Shown here: positions 11,060-19,069 of the stretch, piece by piece
Layout of the letters: the number at the start of each line of letters is the position of its first letter
How positions within the stretch are numbered: position 1 is the stretch's first letter
Source: Puerhibacterium puerhi
GTDB lineage: Bacteria; Actinomycetota; Actinomycetes; Actinomycetales; Cellulomonadaceae
Direction of reading: 5' to 3'
DNA length: 35,610 bases
Assembly (NCBI RefSeq): GCF_009846865.1
Contig: NZ_WUWN01000029.1
Coordinates: forward strand, 1 to 35,610
The notes under the pieces: generated by a model
Told to the model about the DNA's origin: nothing
Databases searched by the model: none
The model's input: the letters and a program-made list of their open reading frames with translations, nothing else
Program-made: the position numbers and the translations under genes

Positions 11060-11121
11060 GCGCCTCAGCATGCGCGATGCTGCCGCGCCACGCCGGGTGC
11101 ACGGTGGTCGGCCCGGTCGGC

Positions 11122-11127
11122 TAGGGT
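11122..11127 (+). promoter_or_regulatory. -10 hexamer TAGGGT for the DinB-like gene
   Basis: TAGGGT ends 7 nt before the GTG at 11135, with no Shine-Dalgarno. This is the leaderless arrangement repeated across the window, and it fixes the GTG as the probable start. Confidence 0.5.
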
Positions 11128-11134
11128 CCGGGCC

Positions 11135-11700
11135 GTGCCGCCGACCCCGCCGCCCGACGTCGCCCCCGGCCCGCGCGAGCGGGCGGACCCGCCCCTGCGG
11201 GCCGACGAGGCCGCGACGTTGCGGGCCTTCCTCGACCACCACCGCGCCACCCTGCGCTGGAAGACGGCGGGCCTCACGGCGGCGCAGCTGCGCGCCCCGC
11301 TGCCGCCGAGCACCATGACGCTCGGCGGGCTGCTCAAGCACCTGGCGTACGTCGAGACCACTGGACCGGCGTGGTGCTGCGCGGCGCCGCGCGCCGCCCA
11401 CCCTTCGACACCGCGCCGTGGGACGACGACCCCGACTGGGAGTGGCACAGCGCCGCCGGCGACGACCCCGCCGCCCTGCGGGCCCTGCACGACGACGCCG
11501 TGGCGGCCTCGGACCGCGCGCTCGACGCCGCGCTGGCCGGGCCCGAGGGCCTCGCGACCCTGTCGGTGCGCGAGGACCGCCACGGTGGCGGCCGGTTCAG
11601 CGTGCGGTGGATCCTCGTGCACCTGGTGGAGGAGTACGCGCGGCACAACGGGCACGCCGACCTGCTGCGCGAGGCCCTCGACGGGCTCGTGGGGGAGTGA
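11135..11700 (+). pseudogene. DinB-like (DUF664) protein, one-base frameshift
   Basis: The first part reads from GTG 11135 (PPDVAPGPRERADPP, then LDHHRATLRWKTAGLTAAQL and GGLLKHLAYVET). The rest lies one frame over (GVVLRGAARRPPFDT through VRWILVHLVEEYARHNGHADLLREALDG). Adding one C after 11359 gives VETHWTGVVLRG and a 188-residue protein. The metal-ligand histidines of the DinB fold are then all present: LLKHLAYVE, ETHW and EEYARHNGHAD. DinB/DUF664 proteins are four-helix-bundle, metal-binding proteins, often thiol-dependent transferases or stress proteins. Their role in this organism is unknown. Because the restored protein is complete, a sequencing error in a C run is at least as likely as real decay. 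Confidence 0.8.
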
Positions 11701-11728
11701 CGCGGGGGAGACGCCGCGCCGCGAGGGG

Positions 11729-11734
11729 CAGGAT
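11729..11734 (+). promoter_or_regulatory. -10-like hexamer CAGGAT for the HAD gene
   Basis: CAGGAT ends 7 nt before GTG 11742, the same spacing as the TANNNT elements elsewhere. It overlaps the alternative ATG at 11733, which argues for the GTG as the start. Confidence 0.35.
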
Positions 11735-11741
11735 GGGGCGC

Positions 11742-12662
11742 GTGACCGACGCCGCCCCCTCCACCGCCCCCCTGCCCGCCGCCTCCGAGACTCCCGCCGC
11801 CTCCGCGCCGGTGCCCGTCCGGGTGCCCGACGCGCGGGACCTGCGCCTCGCCGTCGTCGACATGGACGGCACCCTGCTCGACCCGGACGGCGAGGTGCCC
11901 GCCACGCTCTGGCCGCTGCTGGGCGAGCTGCGCGAGCGCGGCGTGCTGCTCGTGCCCGCCAGCGGCCGGCAGTACGCGACGCTCGCCCGCACGTTCGCCG
12001 GCGCCCTCGAGGGCATGCCGGTGATCGCCGAGAACGGCACGTACGTGGTGCGCGACGGCGCGGAGCTCGCGTCCGTGACGCTGGACCGCGCCACCGTCGT
12101 GGAGGTGGTCGGCGCGCTGCGGGCGCTCGCGGCCACCCGCGACGTGGGCGTCGTGCTGTGCGGCAAGCGCTCGGCGTACGTCGAGCGCACGGACCCCGCG
12201 TTCCTCGCCGAGGCCCGCCGCTACTACGCCGAGCTCGCCGAGGTCGACGACCTGCTGGCGCCCCAGGACGACGTGCTCAAGATCGCCGTCTACGACTTCG
12301 GCGACGCGGAGTCCGGCACGGCCCCGGCCCTGGCGCGCTTCCGCCCCGAGCAGCAGGTGGTCGTCTCCGGCCGGCACTGGGTGGACGTCATGGCCGCCGC
12401 GGCGAACAAGGGCGCCGCGGTGCGCCGGCTGCAGGCGGCGCTCGGGATCGCCCCGGCGCAGACGGCGGCGTTCGGCGACTACCTCAACGACCTGGAGATG
12501 CTCGACGCCGCCGACCTGTCCTTCGCGATGGCCGGCGCCCACCCGCGGGTGCGCGAGCGGGCGCGGTTCACCGCCCCGTCCAACGCCGAGCACGGCGTGG
12601 TCACCATGCTGGCGCGGCTCGTGGGCGTCGACGTCGCCACGCTGCAGGCCGCGACCCGCTGA
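11742..12662 (+). CDS. HAD-superfamily hydrolase (Cof-type phosphatase)
   Basis: The 306-residue protein has a Pro/Ala-rich lead of about 25 residues, then motif I VVDMDGTLLD with the nucleophile and acid/base Asp. Motif II is in LVPASGRQY, followed by a Cof-type cap (IAENGTYVV). A Lys is present in VLKIAVYD, and the C-terminal motifs ANKGAAVRRL and FGDYLNDLEML bind metal. Cof-type enzymes dephosphorylate sugar phosphates and other small phosphate esters in the cytosol; the substrate is not predictable. The GTG at 11742 is chosen because of the upstream hexamer; ATG 11733 would add three residues. The gene ends in a palindrome shared with the convergent gene. Confidence 0.85.
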   Translation: MTDAAPSTAPLPAASETPAASAPVPVRVPDARDLRLAVVDMDGTLLDPDGEVPATLWPLLGELRERGVLLVPASGRQYATLARTFAGALEGMPVIAENGTYVVRDGAELASVTLDRATVVEVVGALRALAATRDVGVVLCGKRSAYVERTDPAFLAEARRYYAELAEVDDLLAPQDDVLKIAVYDFGDAESGTAPALARFRPEQQVVVSGRHWVDVMAAAANKGAAVRRLQAALGIAPAQTAAFGDYLNDLEMLDAADLSFAMAGAHPRVRERARFTAPSNAEHGVVTMLARLVGVDVATLQAATR

Positions 12663-12679
12663 CCCGCCCCGCGGGTCAG
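12659..12679. terminator. Palindromic hairpin containing both convergent stop codons
   Basis: CTGACCCGC, a CCC loop and GCGGGTCAG form a perfect 9-bp stem. The left arm carries the HAD gene TGA and the right arm carries the stop of the minus-strand coiled-coil gene. It is a likely compact bidirectional terminator. Confidence 0.6.
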
Positions 12680-14100
12680 TCGAACAGGTCCCCGATGTCC
12701 CCGAGGCCGTCGAGCATCCCGCCGATCACCAGGCCGCCGAGGATGCCGCCGAGCATGTCACCCGACCCGGAGCGGCCCCGCGGGACGCCCTCCCAGCCGT
12801 ACCCACCGCCGTAGCCGCCGCCGTAGCCGCCGGGGTAGCCCTGCTGCCGGGCCAGGTCCCGGTGGGCCAGCGCGCGCGCCTCGGCGGCCAGGGACGCCGC
12901 GCGCCGGGCGCCGCCGAGCGCGCGCTCCGGGTCGCGCTCGGCGGAGGCCTCGGCGAGCTCGCGCTCCGCCTCGGCGAGGCGCGTGCGGGCGTCGGGGCCC
13001 ACCGGGGCGCGGTAGTCGTCGACCACCTGCCGCGCGGCGCTCACCTGCCGGTGGGCGTCGTCGAGCGCCGTCGCGAGCTGCGCGCGCACCTGCTCGGCGC
13101 GGCGGCCGGCCTCCTGGACGGCGGCCACGGCGTCGTCGAGCGCCGTGTTGGCCTGCCGCACGCGCGTCAGGGAGCCGATCGGGTCGGTGCGCTCGCCCGG
13201 ACCGGGCAGGTCGGCGAGCGCCTGCTCGAGGCCGGCGACCGCTGCGTCGATCCGACCGGACCGCGCGGTGGCGGGCATCGCGCGGGCGGCGGCGAGCTCC
13301 GCGCGGGACTCGGCGATCATCGCGCCCAGCGTGCTCTCGGCGCGCAGCGCCTCCATCTCGAACTGCTCGACCGCCTCGAGGAGACCCTCGGCGCGGCGCA
13401 CGGTCTCGGCCGCCGCCTGCACCGCGGCGTCCGCGTCCCGGCCGCGGTCGCCCGCGAGCTTCTTGCCCGCCACGGTGGCGCTGCGCTCGGCGAACTGCAG
13501 CAGCCGCTCGGCCTGGTCGGGGTTCGCCGCGACCGGCTGGAGCGCGGCGTCCGTGTACCGGTCGACGAGCGCGGCGAGCGTCTCGCGGGCCTCGGGCACC
13601 AGGCCGCGCACGCGCTCGGCCTCCGCGCGGACCTGCTCGATCGCCGACGGCGTGCGGCGCACGGCGGCGCGGCGCTCGGCCAGCGCCGCCGTCTGCTCGG
13701 TCACGGCGGCGTCCGCGGAGCGGCACAGCTCGACGATGCGCGAGTTCCACTCGAGGCGCTGGGCGTCGGTGTCGGGCACGTGGTCGTGCAGCAGCTGGTT
13801 GAGGCGGAACGCCTCGGACAGCCGGGCGCGGGCCTTCTGCAGCGCGGCGGCGAGGTCCTGCGCCTCCCGCTCGCCGAGCTGCGCGACGGCGAAGCCCAGC
13901 TCGTCCTCGGCCAGGCGCACGCGCTCGTCGGTGCGCACCAGGGCCGAGCCCGCCTCGGTGGCGAGGCGCTCGAGCTCCGCGGCCCGGGCCTGCGCCTCGG
14001 CCAGGCGGCGCTGCTTGCGGCGGCCGCGCCCGAACACCATGCCGGCCAGCACGGTGCCCGCCACCACGACGGCTGCCCCTGCACCCACGATCAGCTCCAT
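12676..14100 (-). CDS. Membrane-anchored coiled-coil protein resembling the C-terminal part of TPM-domain proteins
   Basis: The 474-residue product starts with one membrane helix (about 3-24, VGAGAAVVVAGTVLAGMVFG) and a basic stop (GRGRRKQRR). About 350 residues of Ala/Glu/Arg-rich heptad-like helix follow. The end is a Gly/Tyr-rich tract (GGYGGGYGGGYG) and a hydrophobic Gly/Leu/Ile tail with an acidic end (GDIGDLFD). In many actinobacteria such a coiled coil and glycine tail follow an N-terminal TPM phosphatase-like domain; that domain is absent here, so the protein may be a shortened relative. The function is unknown; a scaffold role at the membrane is inference. The start is supported by TACGAT ending 6 nt upstream. 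Confidence 0.75.
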   Translation of the reverse strand: MELIVGAGAAVVVAGTVLAGMVFGRGRRKQRRLAEAQARAAELERLATEAGSALVRTDERVRLAEDELGFAVAQLGEREAQDLAAALQKARARLSEAFRLNQLLHDHVPDTDAQRLEWNSRIVELCRSADAAVTEQTAALAERRAAVRRTPSAIEQVRAEAERVRGLVPEARETLAALVDRYTDAALQPVAANPDQAERLLQFAERSATVAGKKLAGDRGRDADAAVQAAAETVRRAEGLLEAVEQFEMEALRAESTLGAMIAESRAELAAARAMPATARSGRIDAAVAGLEQALADLPGPGERTDPIGSLTRVRQANTALDDAVAAVQEAGRRAEQVRAQLATALDDAHRQVSAARQVVDDYRAPVGPDARTRLAEAERELAEASAERDPERALGGARRAASLAAEARALAHRDLARQQGYPGGYGGGYGGGYGWEGVPRGRSGSGDMLGGILGGLVIGGMLDGLGDIGDLFD

Positions 14101-14106
14101 GAGGGC

Positions 14107-14112
14107 ATCGTA
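14107..14112 (-). promoter_or_regulatory. -10 hexamer TACGAT for the coiled-coil gene
   Basis: Read on the minus strand, TACGAT ends 6 nt before the ATG at 14100, with no room for a ribosome site. This fits a leaderless transcript. The GGTGCC repeat tract begins about 29 nt further upstream. Confidence 0.5.
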
Positions 14113-14140
14113 GGGACGTCACCTGCCGGTGCGCTGGGCC

Positions 14141-14199
14141 GGTGCCGGTGCCGGTGCCGGTGCCGGTGCCGGTGCCGGTCCCGGTCTCGGTGCCGGTGC
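14141..14199. repeat. GGTGCC hexanucleotide repeat tract
   Basis: Six exact GGTGCC units (14141-14176) are followed by four imperfect ones. The tract fills most of the gap between the GNAT stop codon (14216) and the promoter of the coiled-coil gene, just upstream of where its -35 would sit. Confidence 0.85.
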
Positions 14200-14215
14200 G
14201 GGACGCCCGAGACGG

Positions 14216-15133
14216 TCACACGGCGAGGCGGTAGAGCCGCTCCTCGCCGTACCGGCGGAAGCCGGCCCGGACGAGGACGGGCGCCGACGTGCCGACCCGG
14301 CCCTGGACCAGGGCGAGCGACGCGCCCAGGGCGCGCGAGCGCCGCAGCCGCTCGGCGAGCACCGCGCGGTAGGCGCCGCGTCCGCGCGCGTCCGGCAGCG
14401 TCGCGGCGCCCCAGAGGCGCGCGACGCGGCCCAGTCCCGGCCACCCGGCGGGCGGGTCCGCCAGCGTGACGCCCCCGGTGGACACCGGGCGGCCGTGCAG
14501 GCGCGCGAGCACGCGGAGCCCCGCCGCCTCGGCGAGGCCCCGCCGCAGCTCTGCCAGGTCGGCGTCGAACCGCTCGGGCGTGAGCGGCTGCTGGTCCCAC
14601 ACGGGCACGTTGACCGCGTCCACCTCCCGCAGCTGCTCGCCCGTCGTGACCAGCTCCGCCGTGACGCCGGCAGGCACGGCGAGGTCCGGGTCGCCGCCGT
14701 CGAGGGGCAGGGCGAGCACGGCGACGGTGTCCTCGTGCACCGCGCCGCGGCGGCGCAGCTCGTCCTCCACGGCGGGCCGGTCGCCGTCGGTCACCCACCA
14801 GCCCACGCTGGGACGGCGCCAGGCGCGGGTGCGGTCCACTACCTCGTCGACGAGCTCGGCGGGGGAGCGGTCGGAGTCGACCTGGGAGGCGAGGGCGCCG
14901 GTCGAGAACCACTCGGGGTAGCGGACGAGCCGCACGTCCCCGGCGACGGTCTCGGCGCCGTCGGGCACCCACGTCCACTCGGCCGCGGCGCGCAGCACGG
15001 CCGCCGCCGGCCACGGCGCGTCCCGCGCAGCCGGGGAGGTGCCCGCCGGGCCGCTCGCGGGACCGGTCGACGGGGCGTCGGAGGGGCTGGGCGCGGGGGT
15101 GGGCCGGGACGGGGTCGGGACGCGTTCCTGCAC
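14216..15133 (-). CDS. GNAT-family N-acetyltransferase
   Basis: The product is 305 residues. Residues 1-40 are Pro/Ser/Ala-rich, and the middle has the WVPDGAETVAGDVRLVRYPEW and WWVTDGDRPAVEDELRRRGA segments. The last 80 residues form the acetyl-CoA-binding GNAT core: strand RLWGAATLPD, pyrophosphate loop ARGRGAYRAVLAERL, helix and LVRAGFRRYGEERLYRL. An N-terminal degenerate GNAT-like half before the active C-terminal one is likely from length. The acceptor is unknown. The GTG at 15131-15133 is chosen because TAGGCT ends exactly 6 nt upstream. It lies upstream of the coiled-coil gene on the same strand, but that gene has its own promoter. Confidence 0.8.
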   Translation of the reverse strand: MQERVPTPSRPTPAPSPSDAPSTGPASGPAGTSPAARDAPWPAAAVLRAAAEWTWVPDGAETVAGDVRLVRYPEWFSTGALASQVDSDRSPAELVDEVVDRTRAWRRPSVGWWVTDGDRPAVEDELRRRGAVHEDTVAVLALPLDGGDPDLAVPAGVTAELVTTGEQLREVDAVNVPVWDQQPLTPERFDADLAELRRGLAEAAGLRVLARLHGRPVSTGGVTLADPPAGWPGLGRVARLWGAATLPDARGRGAYRAVLAERLRRSRALGASLALVQGRVGTSAPVLVRAGFRRYGEERLYRLAV

Positions 15134-15139
15134 GTCACG

Positions 15140-15145
15140 AGCCTA
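15140..15145 (-). promoter_or_regulatory. -10 hexamer TAGGCT for the GNAT gene
   Basis: On the minus strand TAGGCT ends 6 nt before GTG 15133. No Shine-Dalgarno is visible, which indicates a leaderless start. Confidence 0.5.
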
Positions 15146-15314
15146 CGGACCCGCGCCGCTCGGGGCGCGTCCGCGACACCCGCCCTGGCGCCGTGTGACC
15201 CATGCCACGGAACTCGCCCTTGCGAGAGGCTCCGCCGCAGGTCAGCGCGCCGCGCGGCGTGTCAGAAAACCGTCACAGCCATGGCGGATTCATGGTGGTT
15301 CGGTCAGGTCTCGG

Positions 15315-15320
15315 TAAAGT
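15315..15320 (+). promoter_or_regulatory. Possible -10 TAAAGT in the leader of the MHS symporter
   Basis: The 297-nt gap 15134-15430 has a relatively A/T-rich patch at about 15261-15320 that ends in TAAAGT. No convincing -35 is spaced 16-18 nt upstream. A leader of about 100 nt would precede the SD-led start at 15431. No riboswitch or clear hairpin was recognised in this leader. Confidence 0.25.
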
Positions 15321-15430
15321 GGACGCCCGTTGTCCGAGGTCGGGTGCCCAGCAGGGCCCCGCCCATCCCCTCTCACGTGCGGATCTCCGGCGGTGCGCGC
15401 ACGCACCGATGGGCCGCCACGGAAGGAACC

Positions 15431-16969
15431 ATGACCTCTGTCACGGACCCCAGCTTCACCGACGTCCGGTCGTCCGGCGGGTCGGGCCGCGAGGCCCGCA
15501 CGCCCGGCGCCGGGCGGCGCCCCGGGCGGCGTCGCCGCCTGCGGGTCGACGACGTGACCGTCGTCGACGGCTCGATGCTCCGGCGTGCCGTCGGCGGCAC
15601 CGTCGTCGGCAACACCATGGAGTGGTACGACGTCGGCGTGTACGGCTACCTCGCCGTCACCATGGGCGCGGTGTTCCTGCCCGAGGCCGCCTCCGGCGTC
15701 CAGGTGCTGTTCTCCCTGGGCGTGTTCGCGGCCACCTACGTGGCCCGCCCGCTCGGCGGCATCATCTGCGGCCGCATCGGCGACCGGGTCGGGCGCCAGA
15801 AGGTCCTGGCCGTGACGCTGGTGCTGATGGCCGCCTCGACCTTCGCGATCGGCCTGCTGCCCACCTACGCGCAGATCGGCGCCCTGGCCCCGGTGCTGCT
15901 CGTGGTGCTGAAGCTGATGCAGGGCTTCTCGACGGGCGGCGAGTACGCCGGCGTGACGACGTTCGTCTCGGAGCACGCCCCGGACAGCCGCCGCGGGTAC
16001 TTCGCGTCCTTCCTCGACCTCGGCTCCTACCTGGGGTTCGCCATCGGTGCGGCGGTCGTGTCCGTGCTGCAGCTGACGCTCGGCCAGCAGGCCATGCTCG
16101 ACGGCGCGTGGCGCATCCCGTTCCTGATCGCCGGCCCGCTCGGCGCCGTGGCGATCTGGTTCCGCCTGCGCATCGAGGAGACCCCGGCGTTCCAGGCCCA
16201 GCGCGAGGCCCAGGAGATCGCCGAGCAGGCGGCCAAGGAGATCCCGGCGCGCCCGGAGGACACCCTGCGCGCCCAGTGGAAGCCGATCCTCGTGGCCATG
16301 CTGCTCGTGGCGGCGGCCAACACCGCCGGCTACGCCCTCACCTCGTACATGCCCACCTACCTCACCGACACGCTGGGCTACGACGCCGTGCACGGCACGC
16401 TGCTGACCATCCCGGTGCTCGTGGTGATGGCGCTGTGCATCCCGCTGACGGGCCGGCTGTCCGACCGCATCGGGCGCCGCCCCGTGCTGTGGATCGGCAG
16501 CGGCGCGCTCGCGGTCCTCGCCCTGCCGGCGTTCCTGCTGCTGGCGCACGGCGCCGTGTGGTCGACGCTCGCCGGCCTGGCCCTGATGGCGGTCCCGGTG
16601 ACGTTCCTGGTCGGCACGCTGGCCTCGTCCCTTCCGGCGCAGTTCCCGACCGCGGTGCGGTACGGGTCGATGGGCCTGAGCTACAACGTGGCCGTCGCCG
16701 TCTTCGGCGGTACCTCGCCGCTGATCATCGAGGCGCTCACGCAGGCCACCGGCAACAGCCTCACCCCGGCCTGGTACCTCGTCGGCACCGCCGCCGTGGG
16801 CGCGGTGGCCGTGGCCCTGCTGCGCGAGTCCGCGGCGCGCCCGCTGCCGGGCGCGATGCCTGCCGTGGAGTCGCGCGCCGAGGCCCAGCGCCTCGTCGCC
16901 ACCCAGGAGCAGAACCCGCGCCTGGACCTCGACTCGCTGCCGTTCGACACCCTCGCCACGGCGCGCTGA
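15431..16969 (+). CDS. MFS transporter, metabolite:H+ symporter (MHS, ProP-like) family
   Basis: The 512-residue protein has a basic N-terminal extension of about 50 residues, then about 12 membrane helices. The MHS hallmark GNTMEWYDVGVYGY is in helix 1. The loop 2-3 signature is GRIGDRVGRQKVL, and its counterpart in the second half is GRLSDRIGRRPVL. The loop GFSTGGEYAGVTTFVSEHAP with RRGYFASF is typical of ProP, ShiA and citrate/alpha-ketoglutarate symporters. The family takes up osmolytes, organic acids or aromatic acids with protons; the substrate cannot be fixed here. The charged Gln/Glu/Ala stretch after helix 6 (QREAQEIAEQAAKEI) is the cytosolic central loop. The start has a clear GGAAGGAA site. 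It stands alone between a long leader and a terminator. Confidence 0.88.
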   Translation: MTSVTDPSFTDVRSSGGSGREARTPGAGRRPGRRRRLRVDDVTVVDGSMLRRAVGGTVVGNTMEWYDVGVYGYLAVTMGAVFLPEAASGVQVLFSLGVFAATYVARPLGGIICGRIGDRVGRQKVLAVTLVLMAASTFAIGLLPTYAQIGALAPVLLVVLKLMQGFSTGGEYAGVTTFVSEHAPDSRRGYFASFLDLGSYLGFAIGAAVVSVLQLTLGQQAMLDGAWRIPFLIAGPLGAVAIWFRLRIEETPAFQAQREAQEIAEQAAKEIPARPEDTLRAQWKPILVAMLLVAAANTAGYALTSYMPTYLTDTLGYDAVHGTLLTIPVLVVMALCIPLTGRLSDRIGRRPVLWIGSGALAVLALPAFLLLAHGAVWSTLAGLALMAVPVTFLVGTLASSLPAQFPTAVRYGSMGLSYNVAVAVFGGTSPLIIEALTQATGNSLTPAWYLVGTAAVGAVAVALLRESAARPLPGAMPAVESRAEAQRLVATQEQNPRLDLDSLPFDTLATAR

Positions 16970-17028
16970 GCCGCACGCCCGGCCGCTGCCGGGTGCGCCG
17001 CCCGGCCCGCGCGCCGAGCCCCCTGCCA

Positions 17029-17060
17029 CGGCCCCTCCCGCCCCGCCGCGGGAGGGGCCG
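17029..17060 (+). terminator. Terminator hairpin after the MHS symporter
   Basis: CGGCCCCTCCCG and its exact complement form a 12-bp stem with an 8-nt loop, about 60 nt after the stop codon. There is no T-run. It separates the symporter from the ABC exporter operon. Confidence 0.65.
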
Positions 17061-17109
17061 CGGCGCGCCCGCGCGCATGACCCGGGCAACGAGCGTCGGC
17101 GGTCGGGTG

Positions 17110-17115
17110 CAGAAT
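17110..17115 (+). promoter_or_regulatory. -10-like CAGAAT for the ABC exporter operon
   Basis: CAGAAT ends 7 nt before ATG 17123, the leaderless spacing used elsewhere in the window. A GTGAGGG stretch also lies just before the ATG, but it is too close to act as a normal Shine-Dalgarno. Confidence 0.4.
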
Positions 17116-17122
17116 GTGAGGG

Positions 17123-19069
17123 ATGCCACCGGATACCGCTGACCCGACGCCCCGACCCGCCGTCGAAACGTTCCGAGGCTCGGGTGCGCCCGGCGCCGAC
17201 GCCTCCACCGTCCGTGCGCTGGGGCGCCTGCTGCCGTTCGTGCGGCCCGCGCTGCCGCGCCTGGTCGGGGGCGGCCTGTCCGCGCTGGGCGCCTCGCTGG
17301 CCGCCCTGGCCATCCCGCGCGTGCTGCAGCACGTCGTCGACGGGCCGCTGGCCGCCGGCGCCCGGACGCACGACGCCGGGGCGCTGTGGTCGGCGATGGC
17401 GCTCGTGCTCGCCCTCGGCCTCGCCGAGGCGGGGCTGATCCTGCTGCGCCGCAGCCTGGTCATGCTGCCCGGCACCCGGGTCGAGGCCGTGATGCGCGGC
17501 GTGCTCTTCCGCCACCTGCAGGACCTGCCCGTGGCGTTCCACGACCGCTGGGCGGGCGGGCAGCTGCTCTCGCGCTCCATGACCGACCTGGGCCTGCTGC
17601 GGCGCTGGCTCGTCTTCGGGCTGCTGCAGCTGGTGGTCAGCACGGCCACCGTCGTCGTCGGCGTCGGGCTGCTGGTGGCCACCACGGGATGGCTGGGCCT
17701 GGTCTACCTCGTCGGCGCGATCCCCGTGACGGTGATCGTGTTCCGCTTCTCGCGGCGCTTCCGCGCGATCTCCCGCCGGTCCCAGGACCAGGCGGGCGAC
17801 CTGGCCACCGCCGTGGAGGAGTCCGTGCACGGCATCCGGGTGCTCAAGGCCTTCGGCCGCGGCCGCGACGCGCTGGAGTCGTTCACCGGCCAGGCCGAGG
17901 AGCTGCGGCGCACCGAGCTGGCGAAGGCCGGCCAGCAGGCGCGCATCAACGTCGCCCTCACGCTCATCCCGGAGCTGACGCTGGCCGTCTGCCTCGTCCT
18001 GGGGGCGTGGCTGGCCCACACCGACCAGATCACCGTCGGCGCGCTCACCGCGTTCTTCGCCACGGCCGCGGTGATCAACGGGCCGGTGGTCGACCTCGGC
18101 ATGACGCTGTCGATGACGCTCAACGCCCGCACCGCCGTCGACCGGTTCTTCGAGGTCATCGACACGGTGAACCCGCTGACCGACCCGGACGACCCGCAGG
18201 TGCCCGCCGCCCCGGAGGGCCGCGTCGTGCTGCGCGACGTCACCTTCCGGCACGACGACGCCGCCACGCCCGTGCTGGACCACCTCGACCTCGAGCTGCC
18301 CGCCGGCACCACCACGGCGCTGGTCGGCCTGACCGGGTCGGGCAAGTCCACGCTGGCGATGCTGGTGCCGCGCCTGTACGACGTCACCGCCGGGGCGGTG
18401 GAGCTCGACGGCGTCGACGTGCGGCGGATGCGCCGGGCCGACGTGCGCCGCGCCGTCGCGGTGGCGTTCGAGGACCCCACCCTCTTCTCCGCCTCGGTGC
18501 GCGAGAACGTGCTCCTGGGCGTCGACGACGACCTGCCCGCCCCGGAGCGCGAGCGGCGGCTGCGCGAGGCGCTCGAGGTCGCCCAGGCAGGGTTCGTCGA
18601 GGACCTGCCGCAGGGTCTGGACACCCGGATCGGCGAGGAGGGCCTGTCGCTGTCCGGCGGCCAGCGCCAGCGCCTGGCGCTGGCCCGGGCCATCGCGGCG
18701 CGCCCGCGGGTGCTGGTGCTCGACGACCCGCTCTCGGCGCTCGACGTGGCCACGGAGGAGGCGGTCACCGCGCGCCTGCGCGACGTGCTCGCCGGCACCA
18801 CGTCCCTGGTGATCGCCCACCGCCCCTCGACGGTGGCCCTGGCCGACCGGGTCGCCGTGCTGCAGGACGGGCGGGTGCGCGCCGTCGGGACGCACTCGCA
18901 GCTGCTCGCCACCGACCCGCACTACCGCTACGTCATCTCCAGCCTCGAGGACGACGCCGCCGAGCACGGCGTCGGCGCCCTCGCCGACGCCACGGCGGAG
19001 GGCGACGGCGACGCGGCGACGACGCGCGAGACCACCCTGGACGACGAGGCGACGGGAGCACGACTGTGA
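17123..19069 (+). CDS. ABC exporter half-transporter, degenerate-site subunit
   Basis: This 648-residue type IV half-transporter has six membrane helices (about 30-330) and an NBD. Walker A is GLTGSGKST near 401, the signature is the canonical [16 protein letters not shown] near 510, and the switch His is in VIAHRPST. The Walker B motif is [12 protein letters not shown], with Asp in place of the catalytic Glu. Its own ATP site is therefore probably poor at hydrolysis while it donates a good signature to the partner, as in TM287/288 and BmrCD. The Asp/Ala/Thr-rich tail (about 620-648) is not part of the fold. It overlaps the partner gene by 4 nt (GTGA). The exported substrate, a drug or lipid, is unknown. 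Confidence 0.88.
   Translation: MPPDTADPTPRPAVETFRGSGAPGADASTVRALGRLLPFVRPALPRLVGGGLSALGASLAALAIPRVLQHVVDGPLAAGARTHDAGALWSAMALVLALGLAEAGLILLRRSLVMLPGTRVEAVMRGVLFRHLQDLPVAFHDRWAGGQLLSRSMTDLGLLRRWLVFGLLQLVVSTATVVVGVGLLVATTGWLGLVYLVGAIPVTVIVFRFSRRFRAISRRSQDQAGDLATAVEESVHGIRVLKAFGRGRDALESFTGQAEELRRTELAKAGQQARINVALTLIPELTLAVCLVLGAWLAHTDQITVGALTAFFATAAVINGPVVDLGMTLSMTLNARTAVDRFFEVIDTVNPLTDPDDPQVPAAPEGRVVLRDVTFRHDDAATPVLDHLDLELPAGTTTALVGLTGSGKSTLAMLVPRLYDVTAGAVELDGVDVRRMRRADVRRAVAVAFEDPTLFSASVRENVLLGVDDDLPAPERERRLREALEVAQAGFVEDLPQGLDTRIGEEGLSLSGGQRQRLALARAIAARPRVLVLDDPLSALDVATEEAVTARLRDVLAGTTSLVIAHRPSTVALADRVAVLQDGRVRAVGTHSQLLATDPHYRYVISSLEDDAAEHGVGALADATAEGDGDAATTRETTLDDEATGARL

Noticed and set aside
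15194-15209. CRP/GlxR-like site TGTGA-N6-CCACG upstream of the MHS symporter.
   Set aside because: Only one half matches the consensus, so the site is too weak to report as a feature.
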